Shown here in pieces: positions 8,162 to 17,583 of a stretch of 64,000 nucleotides of DNA (within the stretch, counting starts at the first letter, position 1; each line of letters begins with the position of its first letter). The notes under the pieces are model-generated. The model worked only from the letters and a program-made list of their open reading frames with translations, was not told the origin of the DNA and did no database searches. This stretch comes from Gelidibacter japonicus (GTDB lineage: Bacteria > Bacteroidota > Bacteroidia > Flavobacteriales > Flavobacteriaceae), in NCBI RefSeq assembly GCF_010725055.1, contig NZ_BJKB01000017.1:51803-115802 (forward strand), in the 5' to 3' direction. Position numbers and translations under genes: made by a program.

Positions 8162-8890
8162 TTAATCTTGCACTTGGAAAAGAATAGGCAAAGAATACGG
8201 TACGGTTACCGCTTTACCACGTTGTTTTCCAGGCAACATTTTAGGAAGTAATCCAATAACACGTTGTGCTTCTTTCTCTAAACCTGGATGTGGCGCTCTT
8301 GCTTGAACGTTTGTGATATTTCCAGACTTATCTATTTTAAAGATCACATTAATTCGCTGTCTTCCGGAAAGACCAAGCTCTGAAGCCAAATCAACATTAA
8401 ACTTTTTATTCACAAATTCGGCTATCTTGTCAGACATACATTGCTTCTTCGCATTATTGCCGACTTCCTTTTCACAACCTGGGAACACAGGAACATTTTC
8501 AATTACTGCAAATGGTACCTCAATATCCTCTTCAGGAGCTTCTTCAACGAAAACGTCTTCAACTTTAGCGATTTCTTGTTCTTGATTTGTTTCTGAAGAT
8601 TCGATTACAGTTTCTTCAACTTCTTCCTCATCTTCTACAATCTCAATCTCCTCCGGTGCTACTGGTGGCGGTGGCGGTGGCGGTGGCGGTGTCTGTAACT
8701 GTTCAGTAATTGGAATTTCTTCTTCCAATTCATCGTCCATATTAATCATGCCAATATCAATATCCGATTTATCGTAAGTTTTGTAATTGATGGCCAGATT
8801 GGTCAGCAATAACATTAAAGCGAGACCAACGGCAAAATAGATAGAACTATTTCTACCAACGTCTGCTTTCACATTTTTTTTCGGTTCCAT
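8162..8890 (-). CDS. energy transducer TonB family protein with proline-rich linker
   Basis: 242 aa from the ATG at 8888-8890 (MEPKKNVK). A longer reading from a TTG at 8926 is possible but adds 12 residues with no family support. One membrane helix lies near residues 17-37. It is followed by a run of nine prolines and a strongly acidic stretch (about 70-120), as in TonB spanning the periplasm, then a TonB_C domain with FPGCEKEV, QCMSD, VIFKIDKSGNI and VPYSLPI. It closely resembles the next gene on the strand (7159-7956), but the linker differs completely. Confidence 0.88.
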   Translation of the reverse strand: MEPKKNVKADVGRNSSIYFAVGLALMLLLTNLAINYKTYDKSDIDIGMINMDDELEEEIPITEQLQTPPPPPPPPPVAPEEIEIVEDEEEVEETVIESSETNQEQEIAKVEDVFVEEAPEEDIEVPFAVIENVPVFPGCEKEVGNNAKKQCMSDKIAEFVNKKFNVDLASELGLSGRQRINVIFKIDKSGNITNVQARAPHPGLEKEAQRVIGLLPKMLPGKQRGKAVTVPYSLPILFQVQD

Positions 8891-8954
8891 ATGCTTTGAG
8901 TGTTTAAGGAATGCTAAAATAACCAATAATTTGTTAAAAAAGCAAGGGATTAAT

Positions 8955-9317
8955 TTATTTTAACTTTAACTTTCTATAGAAAATTACAAAGAGTACTGCA
9001 ATAATTGCACCAAAAGCATTCGCAATCATATCATAAACATCAAACATTCTTGCATTGGTTAAATATTTTTGTAGAACTTCCATTATAATCCCATAGACTG
9101 AGGCAATAATCAAGGCATAAAAAAGGCCCTTTTTTAGGTTTAAAGTATTGATATAATTAAAAATCAATATGGTCAAAAGAAAATAGGCTCCAAAGTGATT
9201 GATCTTATCATCAAAAGATGACCCTAAGGTTTCAAAGCCACCAATACTAACCAAGCTCAATATTAATAGTACTATGGCGTAAACCACTAATATGGCCAAT
9301 GCCCAAAATTTACGCAC
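8955..9317 (-). CDS. VanZ-like family membrane protein
   Basis: 120 aa, four helices (about 5-26, 42-60, 68-88 and 94-115). The VanZ-like signatures DKINHFGAYFLL and EVLQKYLTNARMFDVYDMIANAFGA, with conserved His and Asp, are present. The start is a GTG at 9315-9317, overlapping the gcvH stop by 8 bp, so translation is coupled to gcvH. VanZ was named for a teicoplanin resistance locus, but the chromosomal flavobacterial homologues have no proven role and resistance should not be assumed. Confidence 0.85.
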   Translation of the reverse strand: MRKFWALAILVVYAIVLLILSLVSIGGFETLGSSFDDKINHFGAYFLLTILIFNYINTLNLKKGLFYALIIASVYGIIMEVLQKYLTNARMFDVYDMIANAFGAIIAVLFVIFYRKLKLK

Positions 9318-9690
9318 CTATCACCTTTTTGTAAGCATCAGCTGATAGTAAATTATCCACCTCGGAAGGATCTGAAATCTTGATTTTAATCATCCAACCT
9401 TCACCATAAGGATCTGAATTCACTTTTTCCGGCTCGTCTTCAAGAATAGTATTGAACTCTATTATTTCACCTGAAAGCGGTAAGAACAAATCGGAAACTG
9501 TTTTCACAGCCTCAACGGTGCCAAAAATCTCATCTCGTTCCAAAGTCTCATCCAAAGTTTCCACTTCTACATAGACAATATCACCTAATTCGCCCTGAGC
9601 AAAATCTGTAATTCCTACAGTTGCAACATCTCCATCAATACTAATCCATTCATGGTCTTTTGTGTACTTTAATTGTGCTGGTATATTCAT
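9310..9690 (-). CDS. gcvH: glycine cleavage system H protein
   Basis: 126 aa, the normal length. The lipoyl-lysine motif GTVEAVKTVSDL places the swinging-arm lysine at K63. The N-terminal YTKDHEWI and GITDFAQGELGDIV segments match the family. GcvH shuttles the aminomethyl group between the P, T and L proteins of glycine decarboxylase; gcvP and gcvT are not in this window. It has its own well-matched promoter in the 56-bp gap after sprA and is coupled to the vanZ-like gene downstream. Confidence 0.96.
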   Translation of the reverse strand: MNIPAQLKYTKDHEWISIDGDVATVGITDFAQGELGDIVYVEVETLDETLERDEIFGTVEAVKTVSDLFLPLSGEIIEFNTILEDEPEKVNSDPYGEGWMIKIKISDPSEVDNLLSADAYKKVIGA

Positions 9691-9713
9691 TTGTAATAAA
9701 TTTTAGAGTGAAG

Positions 9714-9745
9714 CAAATGTACTTTTTTAAAATCCTTTAATCAAA
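9714..9745 (-). promoter_or_regulatory. promoter of gcvH-vanZ
   Basis: On the minus strand: -33 TTTG (9742-9745), a 20-nt spacer and -7 TACATTTG (9714-9721), a full match to the Bacteroidota consensus. It sits between the sprA stop and the gcvH ATG (24 nt away), so gcvH can be transcribed independently of sprA. Confidence 0.65.
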
Positions 9746-9746
9746 A

Positions 9747-12700
9747 TTAATTCCCGAAATTATATCGCAAGGTAATCCCTGATCTGATCGTTGTTTGTGG
9801 GAATGCAGTTGAGATGGCATAATCAGAAAACGTATAATCAAAATAGAAGATACCGGTCAGGTTTTTACTAAAGGCATAGTCTGCCTTATATTTCAGGCTC
9901 CATATCGTTTGTCCTGAGGTTACTTGATTGTCTTCCAAATCAAGATATCTAATGATGGTTTTGTTATCTCGCACGGAAATATCGGCCATCATGTTTAAGT
10001 CAGCCGTAATAATTTGGGTAGGACCAGCCATTTTTGATCGGATTCTCACATTCTTGATTCGATATCCCAATCCCAATATATATTCGTTCCCTTTTATTTC
10101 TGTTAACAAATTATTGTCAAAACTTAAAGACAGAATTCTATCTTTTTTAATTTCTGCCATAATTTTTACGGAGTTCTGCATCTCAAAGTCCAATTTCATC
10201 AACGGGCTGAACTGCTCTTCTAAATTAATATTGCTAAATAAAGTTTTATTTTTAAAGTTTCCTCCCTGATCGAGTTCTGCCGGGTTGCTTTCGTCATAAT
10301 CCAGATTGGTGCGGAACTGGTTGATGGTATAGCCGGAGCGGTAGCCATGCGTTACAGAAAAACGCTTGAATTTGTCTTTGAACCACTTTAAGCGCATCAA
10401 ACCAGTATATTTTAAAGTCCAATTTGGAATTGGGATATCCCTAAATGCACTCAAGCTTACACTACCAGCATCAGATCCTTGATAAGCAGATAAAAAAGCT
10501 GGCAATAAAACCGCCTGATTGTTTTTACCAAACCCAACAGGATAACCTTCAGTATCTACTGGATAAGTATCGTTGCCATAGAAATTACGGGCCAAGCGTC
10601 TGGCCACCACTAATCGATTGGCTCTAAAGTCGTCAAACGCCGTCGACTGTGTCTCGTCACTTGGGCTAAATGCCGTTTTGATAAGTGATGTTGAAATATT
10701 GAAGTTACCAAAGGAATTGGTGATCAGTGAATTGTACACATCACTCAATCCATCACCATTGGAATCTGTTGCATTAAAGTTTTCATTGGTGTTTTCAGAA
10801 TACATTCTACTACCAATCAGGTCGATTTTCAAATCTTTGATGACTTCAATATTGGCCGACACATCCAAGCTACGGTTGGTTACTTCCGTATATTGTTGGT
10901 TGAAATCAGGATAGACGGTCAGCCATCCGTTTCTTGCCACCATGTCTCTAATATCACTCTGGCTTCCAAAAGTGTAGCCAAAGGTTGGTTTAAGCGTACC
11001 GATAAATCCTGGTGTTCTTAAATAACCTGGTAAAAATGTCCCGTTATTTTCGCTGTAATTGATCTGCAAACGTTTTACCATAGTAGCAATATCTACAAAA
11101 GTATTGAAGGCTTTTGTGCCAACGCTCGTTTCATCTACAGGCTTAGCTCCATTTTCTCTGTTGGCTGACTCACCCCTTCTCTGAATTCCCGGAGGCCCCG
11201 CAGTTCGTCCTTGAGCACTTGTTTTTCTGGCGTCCTTTCTTACCAATCCAACATATTTGTAAAGTGTTTCCATATTGAAGGTGGAATTGATATTATGCGT
11301 ATTGGCGTTCTGTATTGAGTTTCCGAGATTATAAGTACGTGTAGTCCCTGTAGTTTCATCAAGTAATGGCAGATTATTGTTCAGATCAGAGCCCTTTTGC
11401 CATTGGAAATCGCCCGTATAGGAGTAGGTCGCTTTTAAGAAACTAAAGGTAGGAATCTTATAAAGAGGAATTTCATAATTGAGTTGTAATTGTTGATTTT
11501 GGATATTTGGATCGCCCAGATCAAAAAAACCATCCCAGATATCCAATGTAGGATCTTGTTTTCCGTTAATAATATCATCAACGAAATAGTTTCTGACGAT
11601 ATTGGTATTATTGGCCGAAAAATTCAAACTCAACGATTTTGAAAGTTTATAATTTATGGCGTATTGAAAATCAAATCTGTAGTTTCTTCGGAACAACTCT
11701 TCAAGTCCGATATTACTGCCTCCAAGTTCGACCTCTCTAAATTTCTGCTTGTTGAACTGACGTAAAATATCTGTATTGACCGTAAAACTGTTAGGCAAAA
11801 GATTGAAATTAAAATCTTTCAGGATTTTTGCGTATCTGCTTTTAAAAATAGAGTCATTTTTTGCGAATGGCTCAATCGTGATTGGATTGAAATTATAGGC
11901 ATAGTTAACGCCGGTTCTAAGGTTTTGATCTAAGGCGCGTTCAATCTCAAAATCCCGGTGGTCAACTTTGTTATACGAATAATTGAATGTCAAGTTCTCC
12001 ACATCATAAAAACGAGGTTTCTGGTCTCCAGTGCGTTGTTTTCTGACCCCAATAAAGTTGATGCTCTTCCGTTTGGTGTAATCTTCCGACTGTTCTAATA
12101 TTTGCTCTTTTTCAGCTGAAGAACTAGCTGCATCAAGCCTAGAATCCAAGGTTAAATCATTGTAGAATTGATCGTATTTTGGGGTGATCATCTCTTCACT
12201 TTGAGCATAATTGAACGGCAATTGAATTCCCCATTTTTTAGGTAATAACTGGCCGAGGTTCACATTGGTAACCACATCATATTGCATAACATCCTCACGA
12301 CTGCGCTCATTTGGTCGTTGCTCCAAACTTCCAAAACCTACTGTACTTTGTCTTCCGGTGGCACTAATGTCAGCAAAGTCGGCAATATTGGAGTCCATAC
12401 TCAAAATGGCCGCCCAACCACCTTCATTATCCAAATCAGAAAGACGGAGCTCATTAAACCAAACTTTTCCACATAAATAGGTAGCTGTGGTATTGTTTTT
12501 TACCCCAACCATAAGTACCCTGACATCTCCAAAATTAGGATTTCCCTTTATACTCACACGCGTTTGGCCAACCTCAAAATTATCTCCTGGCGCGGCCAAT
12601 TCAGGACCTGATGGCGTGACGTTGTAAACGGTTGGATCTGGATTGGACAAAGAACCATCACTTATACCTAAGGCCTTGATTTTTTGTAAAATCTCCAAAC

Positions 12701-15700
12701 TAATGTCAATTTCATTTTCAGATGGCCAAACTTGATCACGGGCTGTCCCGGCAACAACGTTTAATGACACTTGAATCTCATAGAAGTTTTGGGTGAAATC
12801 ATTCCCCATCCTGATAAAACCGATCATTTCACCAGGGTTCAAGGTCCTTCCTTCCAATCCTTCAGCATGCATGAACATTTTCAATTTTTTATACTGCCGC
12901 ATGTCAATGCTAATATTTTTATAAACCCCTCGAGAATCATCTCCTTCCAGTTCACATACCTCAACCACCAAAGACTGTTCGTTTTGTCGGATGATATTAT
13001 TGTTGTTGTTGAGTTGCTCCAACTCTACTCCTGGAGGCAGCACATAATTCCCTTCGTTTTCTTGCAAACCTACTACCCCAACACTGAATGAAGCATCCGA
13101 ACTATTATTGTTAGGATTATTGTCCAGATCAAGCGTATATCGCCTCCAATCACTTCTTACCAAATCTAAAGTTGCAAACCGCATAACCGTCGTTTGGGAA
13201 AACCCTTTCAGATACATTCTTGCAAACCGCACAGAGCGAATATCAGAAATCCCTCCAATGGCTCGTGTAGCAGCATCAATCGGAATTCTAAATTGGTACC
13301 ATCTCACATCACGGTTATCACCATTTGGCAAAGTGATATTTCTGGTTTTAACGTCGTTGATCAAACTATTGTTTGGATTGTCCAAACTTGCCCGTGTAAT
13401 GTCAATTTCATATTCATAATAACTATCAATGGTGTTCATTGTGTTATCTCTGTTGATATCCTCTACATCAGGCTGTGTTGTGGAACCTCGGTTGGTATCG
13501 GAAAAGATGTCTGGCGAATTTCCTTCCGAGCCGTTATACCTCTTATAACGATCGAAAATATTACCGTCGGCCTGAAGGAAATACGTATAGTTGTCATTTG
13601 ATGGGTCAGCACCAAATTGCGATCCGAATCTGGCTATTTCTTCAGCATCATCAAAACCGTCGTATCCTACGTCCTGATTGGTTCGATTTTGTCCCGTACT
13701 TGAAAATGCATAAATCAAAGATTGGTTGCGTGGTACTACGGTTCCAAAATCGGTGACCTGTAACCCGCTGATATCTCCATTTTCAGGCAATCCGTTTTCA
13801 TATTGCTTTTTACCATCCTTAATAATGTCTTCGGAAATATTACCCAAATTTATAAGCAACTTCCCACCAAGATTGGATGTGTTGTCCAGAAAAGGATCCT
13901 GTACCCAAAACTCAATATACTCAACATTGGCCTGTTCAAAATCGGTACTGGTTATGGCCCGTGTGATTCCTGCCCAACTATCCTGAGGTCGGGTTAAGGT
14001 ATTGGGATAATCAATGTTTTGTTCCTGAAAATTATAAGGACCTCTTTCGGTTGGATAATAAGCCAAATCCAAGGTTGGAATATAGGTGTTCTGTCCCTGC
14101 ACCAAATCGCGTTCTGGGAAAATTTCATCAATAAACACCCGTCTGGTGTAAAGGTTCGATACGTCATTATCTGTTATACCCCCTGGGCGTTGATTACTAT
14201 AAAAAATAGGGTCTATAGTGTACCAATTCAGATGTGCCCTGTTAAATCCGTTTTGTATTCCTATATCATCCTCATTAGGCGATAAGCCCAAATTTTTAGG
14301 CCTACTCGATAAAAACCAGGATTGGGGCGATAACAAATCGATACTTCCTTGTGAACCTTCAAAATCATCAACATAAGCGGTGGCTTCACCCTGAAAATCT
14401 GCCCCTTTAGGTGCACCTGGAAGCAAATAGGCAAATTCCCCTCTTACCGATAGATTGGAAGGAACATCCGTATCAATATTTGGCAATTTGTTTGCCAATC
14501 GGGTCAAGAATGGAACTTCCGTCGAATAATTGCCGTTAAACCCAAAAATGGTATTGTTGATTGATTCGGAATTATAATTGGATTTTTGGGTGATTGGACG
14601 CTCATTAAGGTTTAAGAAAGTGGCCCCCAATACAAAGTTTTCATTGAATTGATGTTCTACGTTCAACCCAGTAAAACGCTTGGTCTGTTGTCCGAAAACG
14701 GCATTGTTCTCAACAGAAACATTGATTGGCGTATTGGATGCTTTCAAGGCCTGATCTAAAATTTCCACCCGTCCCAATTGATAGTTAACGGTATAATCCA
14801 CACCTTCCACCAGGACACGTCCACCAGCAGTGACTTTGACAGATCCCCGTGGCACATTGAAGGCGCCAATGGCAATCCCTTCACCACCTGAAGATTTGTA
14901 GCGCCCTTTCAACTGGAATTTATTTTTCTCTGATTCTTCTAAAGCAGCCGTTTTTGTGCCTTTGTAGAGGATGTCATAGACATATTTTTCCTGGTTTGGG
15001 TTGGTATAGGTTGGATCATTATAATCGGTAGGATAAGCAGGATCGGCCAACACATCAAATAAATATTTTCCGAAGGGCTCCACTTTTGTAAAAATGATCT
15101 TTCCATTTTGGGGCAATACTGTAATCCCCGGAACAAAATCAAAAAACCCATCCCCATTTTGTTGCGGATCATTGTTATAGTTCAATCGGTCCAAATGAAA
15201 AAGTCGGATCAATGGGGTTTCTGTTATTTCTGTATCATCAGAAGGATCTGAGGTATTATTATCATACGGCGGAAACGTTGTTCCATTAACTGGTTTGATA
15301 TAATTTAATGCCGAAGATTCGGTGTAAAAGATGTTTAATTTGAAATCTTCCTGACTCAGTTGATAGGCCCCAGAATCGTAAATGTTTTTCATCATCAAAT
15401 CCCAAATAGGCTGATTTACATTTGTGATGGCACTTTTCAACATCTTTAACACAAGATTGTTATTGTTGACTACCGTATTTCCCGATACCGGATCTGTTGA
15501 CGATCCTGTGGCCTCTACCCCGTCATTGGCAAACTCTCCCACCTGGTAGACATTACTGCCGACAGTATATTGGAAGGCCACGGCCAAAACCTCATCATTT
15601 TGTAAACGTTGGTTCAAGGAGATATATCCTAATTGGGTTTGAAGTGTATAATCATATCCTTCTGTCAATTTTTTGGCGTTTTCCAATTTCCCGAAGTCAA

Positions 15701-16943
15701 AACCTTCATTGGCTGGAATGTTGATGCCTTGCTCCACTCTGGTAATATCTCTTACCGCACTGGTCAAATTTGAACCTGCACCACCAATATTGGTCGGGTC
15801 AAAACCATTGTTTTTATTGTCTGGAAGTGGTCCGGGTCTTAAAATATTGACCGTAGAACCCACACGTTGCGATTCTCCAAGATCTTGGAAAGCAACAATA
15901 TTCCTGACGTTATCGGTCTGATTGCTTCTGTTGGTCACCCAAACCTCAATTCGAGTAATTTGGACATTACTGTTGATATGCGGATACCTTTCTAAGGCGA
16001 CATCATAGCGATCCCTGAAATAGTGCGCGAGGAAAAAGTGTCGGTTTTCATCATAATCCCGTGCATAAAATGAAAACTCCTCAAGCGTCCCACCACCTTG
16101 TGCCACGACGGAGCGCGACTGCGATTTTTGCTCAGAGAACACGGCGGTTACTTTGGTCTTTCCAAACTGCAATTCGGTTTTGACACCAAACAAACTTTGA
16201 GCTCCCGTAATTAAAGAACTATTGAGTGGCATACTCACATTTCCCACTTCAATTTTTCGAACAATATCGTCTTCGGTGGGTGTGTATTCCAACTTGATCA
16301 AGTTTTGAAAATCAAAAGTAGACTGTGTATCGTAATTAGCCGTCACTTGAAGTCTTGTGCCCACTTTTCCCAATAAACTCAAGCTGATACGTTGATCAAA
16401 ATCGAAGGTGAAATTACTCCGGTTACGAGGTGAAAAGGATGGATTGTCCTGTTTGGTAAACAAAACCCCCAAATCCATTTCTACCGAACCTTGCGGAATG
16501 ACCTCAATAGTGTTGCCTCCAAAAAGGGTTTCAAAGAATCCAGAGTTGACGTAAAATTCAGGAAGAAGATTTTTTTGTTGATCTTCGGTACCTTCTTTTT
16601 TACCTTCGGCGGCATCAACTTTTTGCTTGTAGTAATTCTTTAGGTTTTCTTCAAGCACCAACTGTTGATATTCCTTTGGAGTCAGAATTAAGGGATGGTT
16701 GATATTGAAACGACCAACCGTTTGCGTAAAGATATACCGGTCAGTATTGGGATCGTAAGTATACTTGGATACGATGCTATTGGGATCGGGCATTTTGATA
16801 CGGCCCAATGTGTATCCCGTTTTAGTAGAATCCTGAGTTGAGGGAATTTCCTGTGAAAACCCAATTTGACCAATAAACAAAGCCAAGCCTATGAGCCATA
16901 AACGTATTAATGATAATGATAAGCTAGGATTGGTTGTACTCAA
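9747..16943 (-). CDS. sprA: cell surface protein SprA, type IX secretion outer-membrane translocon
   Basis: 2398 aa, the size of SprA in gliding flavobacteria (about 2,400). A signal peptide (about 1-31, ending FSQ) precedes very many amphipathic beta strands rich in Tyr, Asn and Asp, ending in TLRYNFGN. SprA forms the giant barrel that exports proteins with T9SS sorting domains and is needed for gliding (family knowledge). The start is a TTG at 16941-16943, 6 nt after the ruvA stop. An in-frame TAA lies three codons upstream, and the next Met (residue 51) would lose the signal peptide. The order maeB-ruvA-sprA-gcvH is a known flavobacterial arrangement. Confidence 0.96.
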   Translation of the reverse strand: MSTTNPSLSLSLIRLWLIGLALFIGQIGFSQEIPSTQDSTKTGYTLGRIKMPDPNSIVSKYTYDPNTDRYIFTQTVGRFNINHPLILTPKEYQQLVLEENLKNYYKQKVDAAEGKKEGTEDQQKNLLPEFYVNSGFFETLFGGNTIEVIPQGSVEMDLGVLFTKQDNPSFSPRNRSNFTFDFDQRISLSLLGKVGTRLQVTANYDTQSTFDFQNLIKLEYTPTEDDIVRKIEVGNVSMPLNSSLITGAQSLFGVKTELQFGKTKVTAVFSEQKSQSRSVVAQGGGTLEEFSFYARDYDENRHFFLAHYFRDRYDVALERYPHINSNVQITRIEVWVTNRSNQTDNVRNIVAFQDLGESQRVGSTVNILRPGPLPDNKNNGFDPTNIGGAGSNLTSAVRDITRVEQGINIPANEGFDFGKLENAKKLTEGYDYTLQTQLGYISLNQRLQNDEVLAVAFQYTVGSNVYQVGEFANDGVEATGSSTDPVSGNTVVNNNNLVLKMLKSAITNVNQPIWDLMMKNIYDSGAYQLSQEDFKLNIFYTESSALNYIKPVNGTTFPPYDNNTSDPSDDTEITETPLIRLFHLDRLNYNNDPQQNGDGFFDFVPGITVLPQNGKIIFTKVEPFGKYLFDVLADPAYPTDYNDPTYTNPNQEKYVYDILYKGTKTAALEESEKNKFQLKGRYKSSGGEGIAIGAFNVPRGSVKVTAGGRVLVEGVDYTVNYQLGRVEILDQALKASNTPINVSVENNAVFGQQTKRFTGLNVEHQFNENFVLGATFLNLNERPITQKSNYNSESINNTIFGFNGNYSTEVPFLTRLANKLPNIDTDVPSNLSVRGEFAYLLPGAPKGADFQGEATAYVDDFEGSQGSIDLLSPQSWFLSSRPKNLGLSPNEDDIGIQNGFNRAHLNWYTIDPIFYSNQRPGGITDNDVSNLYTRRVFIDEIFPERDLVQGQNTYIPTLDLAYYPTERGPYNFQEQNIDYPNTLTRPQDSWAGITRAITSTDFEQANVEYIEFWVQDPFLDNTSNLGGKLLINLGNISEDIIKDGKKQYENGLPENGDISGLQVTDFGTVVPRNQSLIYAFSSTGQNRTNQDVGYDGFDDAEEIARFGSQFGADPSNDNYTYFLQADGNIFDRYKRYNGSEGNSPDIFSDTNRGSTTQPDVEDINRDNTMNTIDSYYEYEIDITRASLDNPNNSLINDVKTRNITLPNGDNRDVRWYQFRIPIDAATRAIGGISDIRSVRFARMYLKGFSQTTVMRFATLDLVRSDWRRYTLDLDNNPNNNSSDASFSVGVVGLQENEGNYVLPPGVELEQLNNNNNIIRQNEQSLVVEVCELEGDDSRGVYKNISIDMRQYKKLKMFMHAEGLEGRTLNPGEMIGFIRMGNDFTQNFYEIQVSLNVVAGTARDQVWPSENEIDISLEILQKIKALGISDGSLSNPDPTVYNVTPSGPELAAPGDNFEVGQTRVSIKGNPNFGDVRVLMVGVKNNTTATYLCGKVWFNELRLSDLDNEGGWAAILSMDSNIADFADISATGRQSTVGFGSLEQRPNERSREDVMQYDVVTNVNLGQLLPKKWGIQLPFNYAQSEEMITPKYDQFYNDLTLDSRLDAASSSAEKEQILEQSEDYTKRKSINFIGVRKQRTGDQKPRFYDVENLTFNYSYNKVDHRDFEIERALDQNLRTGVNYAYNFNPITIEPFAKNDSIFKSRYAKILKDFNFNLLPNSFTVNTDILRQFNKQKFREVELGGSNIGLEELFRRNYRFDFQYAINYKLSKSLSLNFSANNTNIVRNYFVDDIINGKQDPTLDIWDGFFDLGDPNIQNQQLQLNYEIPLYKIPTFSFLKATYSYTGDFQWQKGSDLNNNLPLLDETTGTTRTYNLGNSIQNANTHNINSTFNMETLYKYVGLVRKDARKTSAQGRTAGPPGIQRRGESANRENGAKPVDETSVGTKAFNTFVDIATMVKRLQINYSENNGTFLPGYLRTPGFIGTLKPTFGYTFGSQSDIRDMVARNGWLTVYPDFNQQYTEVTNRSLDVSANIEVIKDLKIDLIGSRMYSENTNENFNATDSNGDGLSDVYNSLITNSFGNFNISTSLIKTAFSPSDETQSTAFDDFRANRLVVARRLARNFYGNDTYPVDTEGYPVGFGKNNQAVLLPAFLSAYQGSDAGSVSLSAFRDIPIPNWTLKYTGLMRLKWFKDKFKRFSVTHGYRSGYTINQFRTNLDYDESNPAELDQGGNFKNKTLFSNINLEEQFSPLMKLDFEMQNSVKIMAEIKKDRILSLSFDNNLLTEIKGNEYILGLGYRIKNVRIRSKMAGPTQIITADLNMMADISVRDNKTIIRYLDLEDNQVTSGQTIWSLKYKADYAFSKNLTGIFYFDYTFSDYAISTAFPQTTIRSGITLRYNFGN

Positions 16944-16949
16944 AATCGG

Positions 16950-17531
16950 TTATAAATTTTTTAATGCCTCTTTTATAATGACCTCTACATTAGCATCGGG
17001 TTGATGGTTAACTATTTTCTCGACAACACGTTCTGCTTGTTTTCGTGCAAATCCGAGAACCTCTAAAGCAGATAACGCTTCATCTTTGTTCGTATTGTTT
17101 TTGATTGTAGAAACATCATCAATATCGTATATTTTTAGCACTTTATCTTTCAAGTCCAAAATCACTCGAGCTGCGGTCTTTGCTCCAATACCCTTAACGG
17201 ATTGCATTAAGGCCACATCACCATGTGCAATTCCCTCCCTCACCTGTTTTGGGGTCAGAGAAGACAACATGGTACGGGCGGTACTTGAACCCACGCCACT
17301 CACAGAAATCAACAATTTAAAAATATCACGTTCAGCCTTTGAAGAAAAACCAAACAAAGAATGCGAATCATCCTTGACCTGCAAATAAGTATACAGCTTA
17401 AGAAAGTCGCCGTCAGGAATTTGAGAATAAGTGTGCAGTGAAATATTGATCAGATAGCCCACACCATTGCAGTCAATTACAACATCAGTTAAATTCTTTT
17501 CAACAAGTTTCCCTTGAATATGTGTAATCAT
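16950..17531 (-). CDS. ruvA: Holliday junction DNA helicase subunit RuvA
   Basis: 193 aa. An N-terminal OB-fold (MITHIQGKLVEKN), two helix-hairpin-helix motifs (GVGSSTARTMLSSL near 80 and VKGIGAKTAARVIL near 115) and the small C-terminal domain III that contacts RuvB are all present. RuvA binds four-way junctions and loads RuvB; ruvB is separate, at 25175-26200, which is usual in this group. It is followed 6 nt later by sprA. Confidence 0.97.
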   Translation of the reverse strand: MITHIQGKLVEKNLTDVVIDCNGVGYLINISLHTYSQIPDGDFLKLYTYLQVKDDSHSLFGFSSKAERDIFKLLISVSGVGSSTARTMLSSLTPKQVREGIAHGDVALMQSVKGIGAKTAARVILDLKDKVLKIYDIDDVSTIKNNTNKDEALSALEVLGFARKQAERVVEKIVNHQPDANVEVIIKEALKNL

Positions 17532-17553
17532 GTGTTGGCTTTGGTTAAAGACT

Positions 17554-17583
17554 CAAATGTAATAAAATTATTTTCATTACAAA
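17554..17583 (-). promoter_or_regulatory. candidate promoter of ruvA-sprA
   Basis: On the minus strand: -33 TTTG (17580-17583, overlapping the end of maeB), an 18-nt spacer and -7 TACATTTG (17554-17561), 22 nt before the ruvA ATG. Good elements, with a slightly short spacer. Confidence 0.5.

Noticed and set aside
8891..8926. Longer TonB protein from a TTG at 8926
   Set aside because: The ATG at 8890 gives the usual short cytoplasmic segment before the membrane helix.
8955..9317. VanZ-like gene as a glycopeptide resistance gene
   Set aside because: No vanHAX genes or regulators are nearby; the family is widespread in bacteria with no such role.
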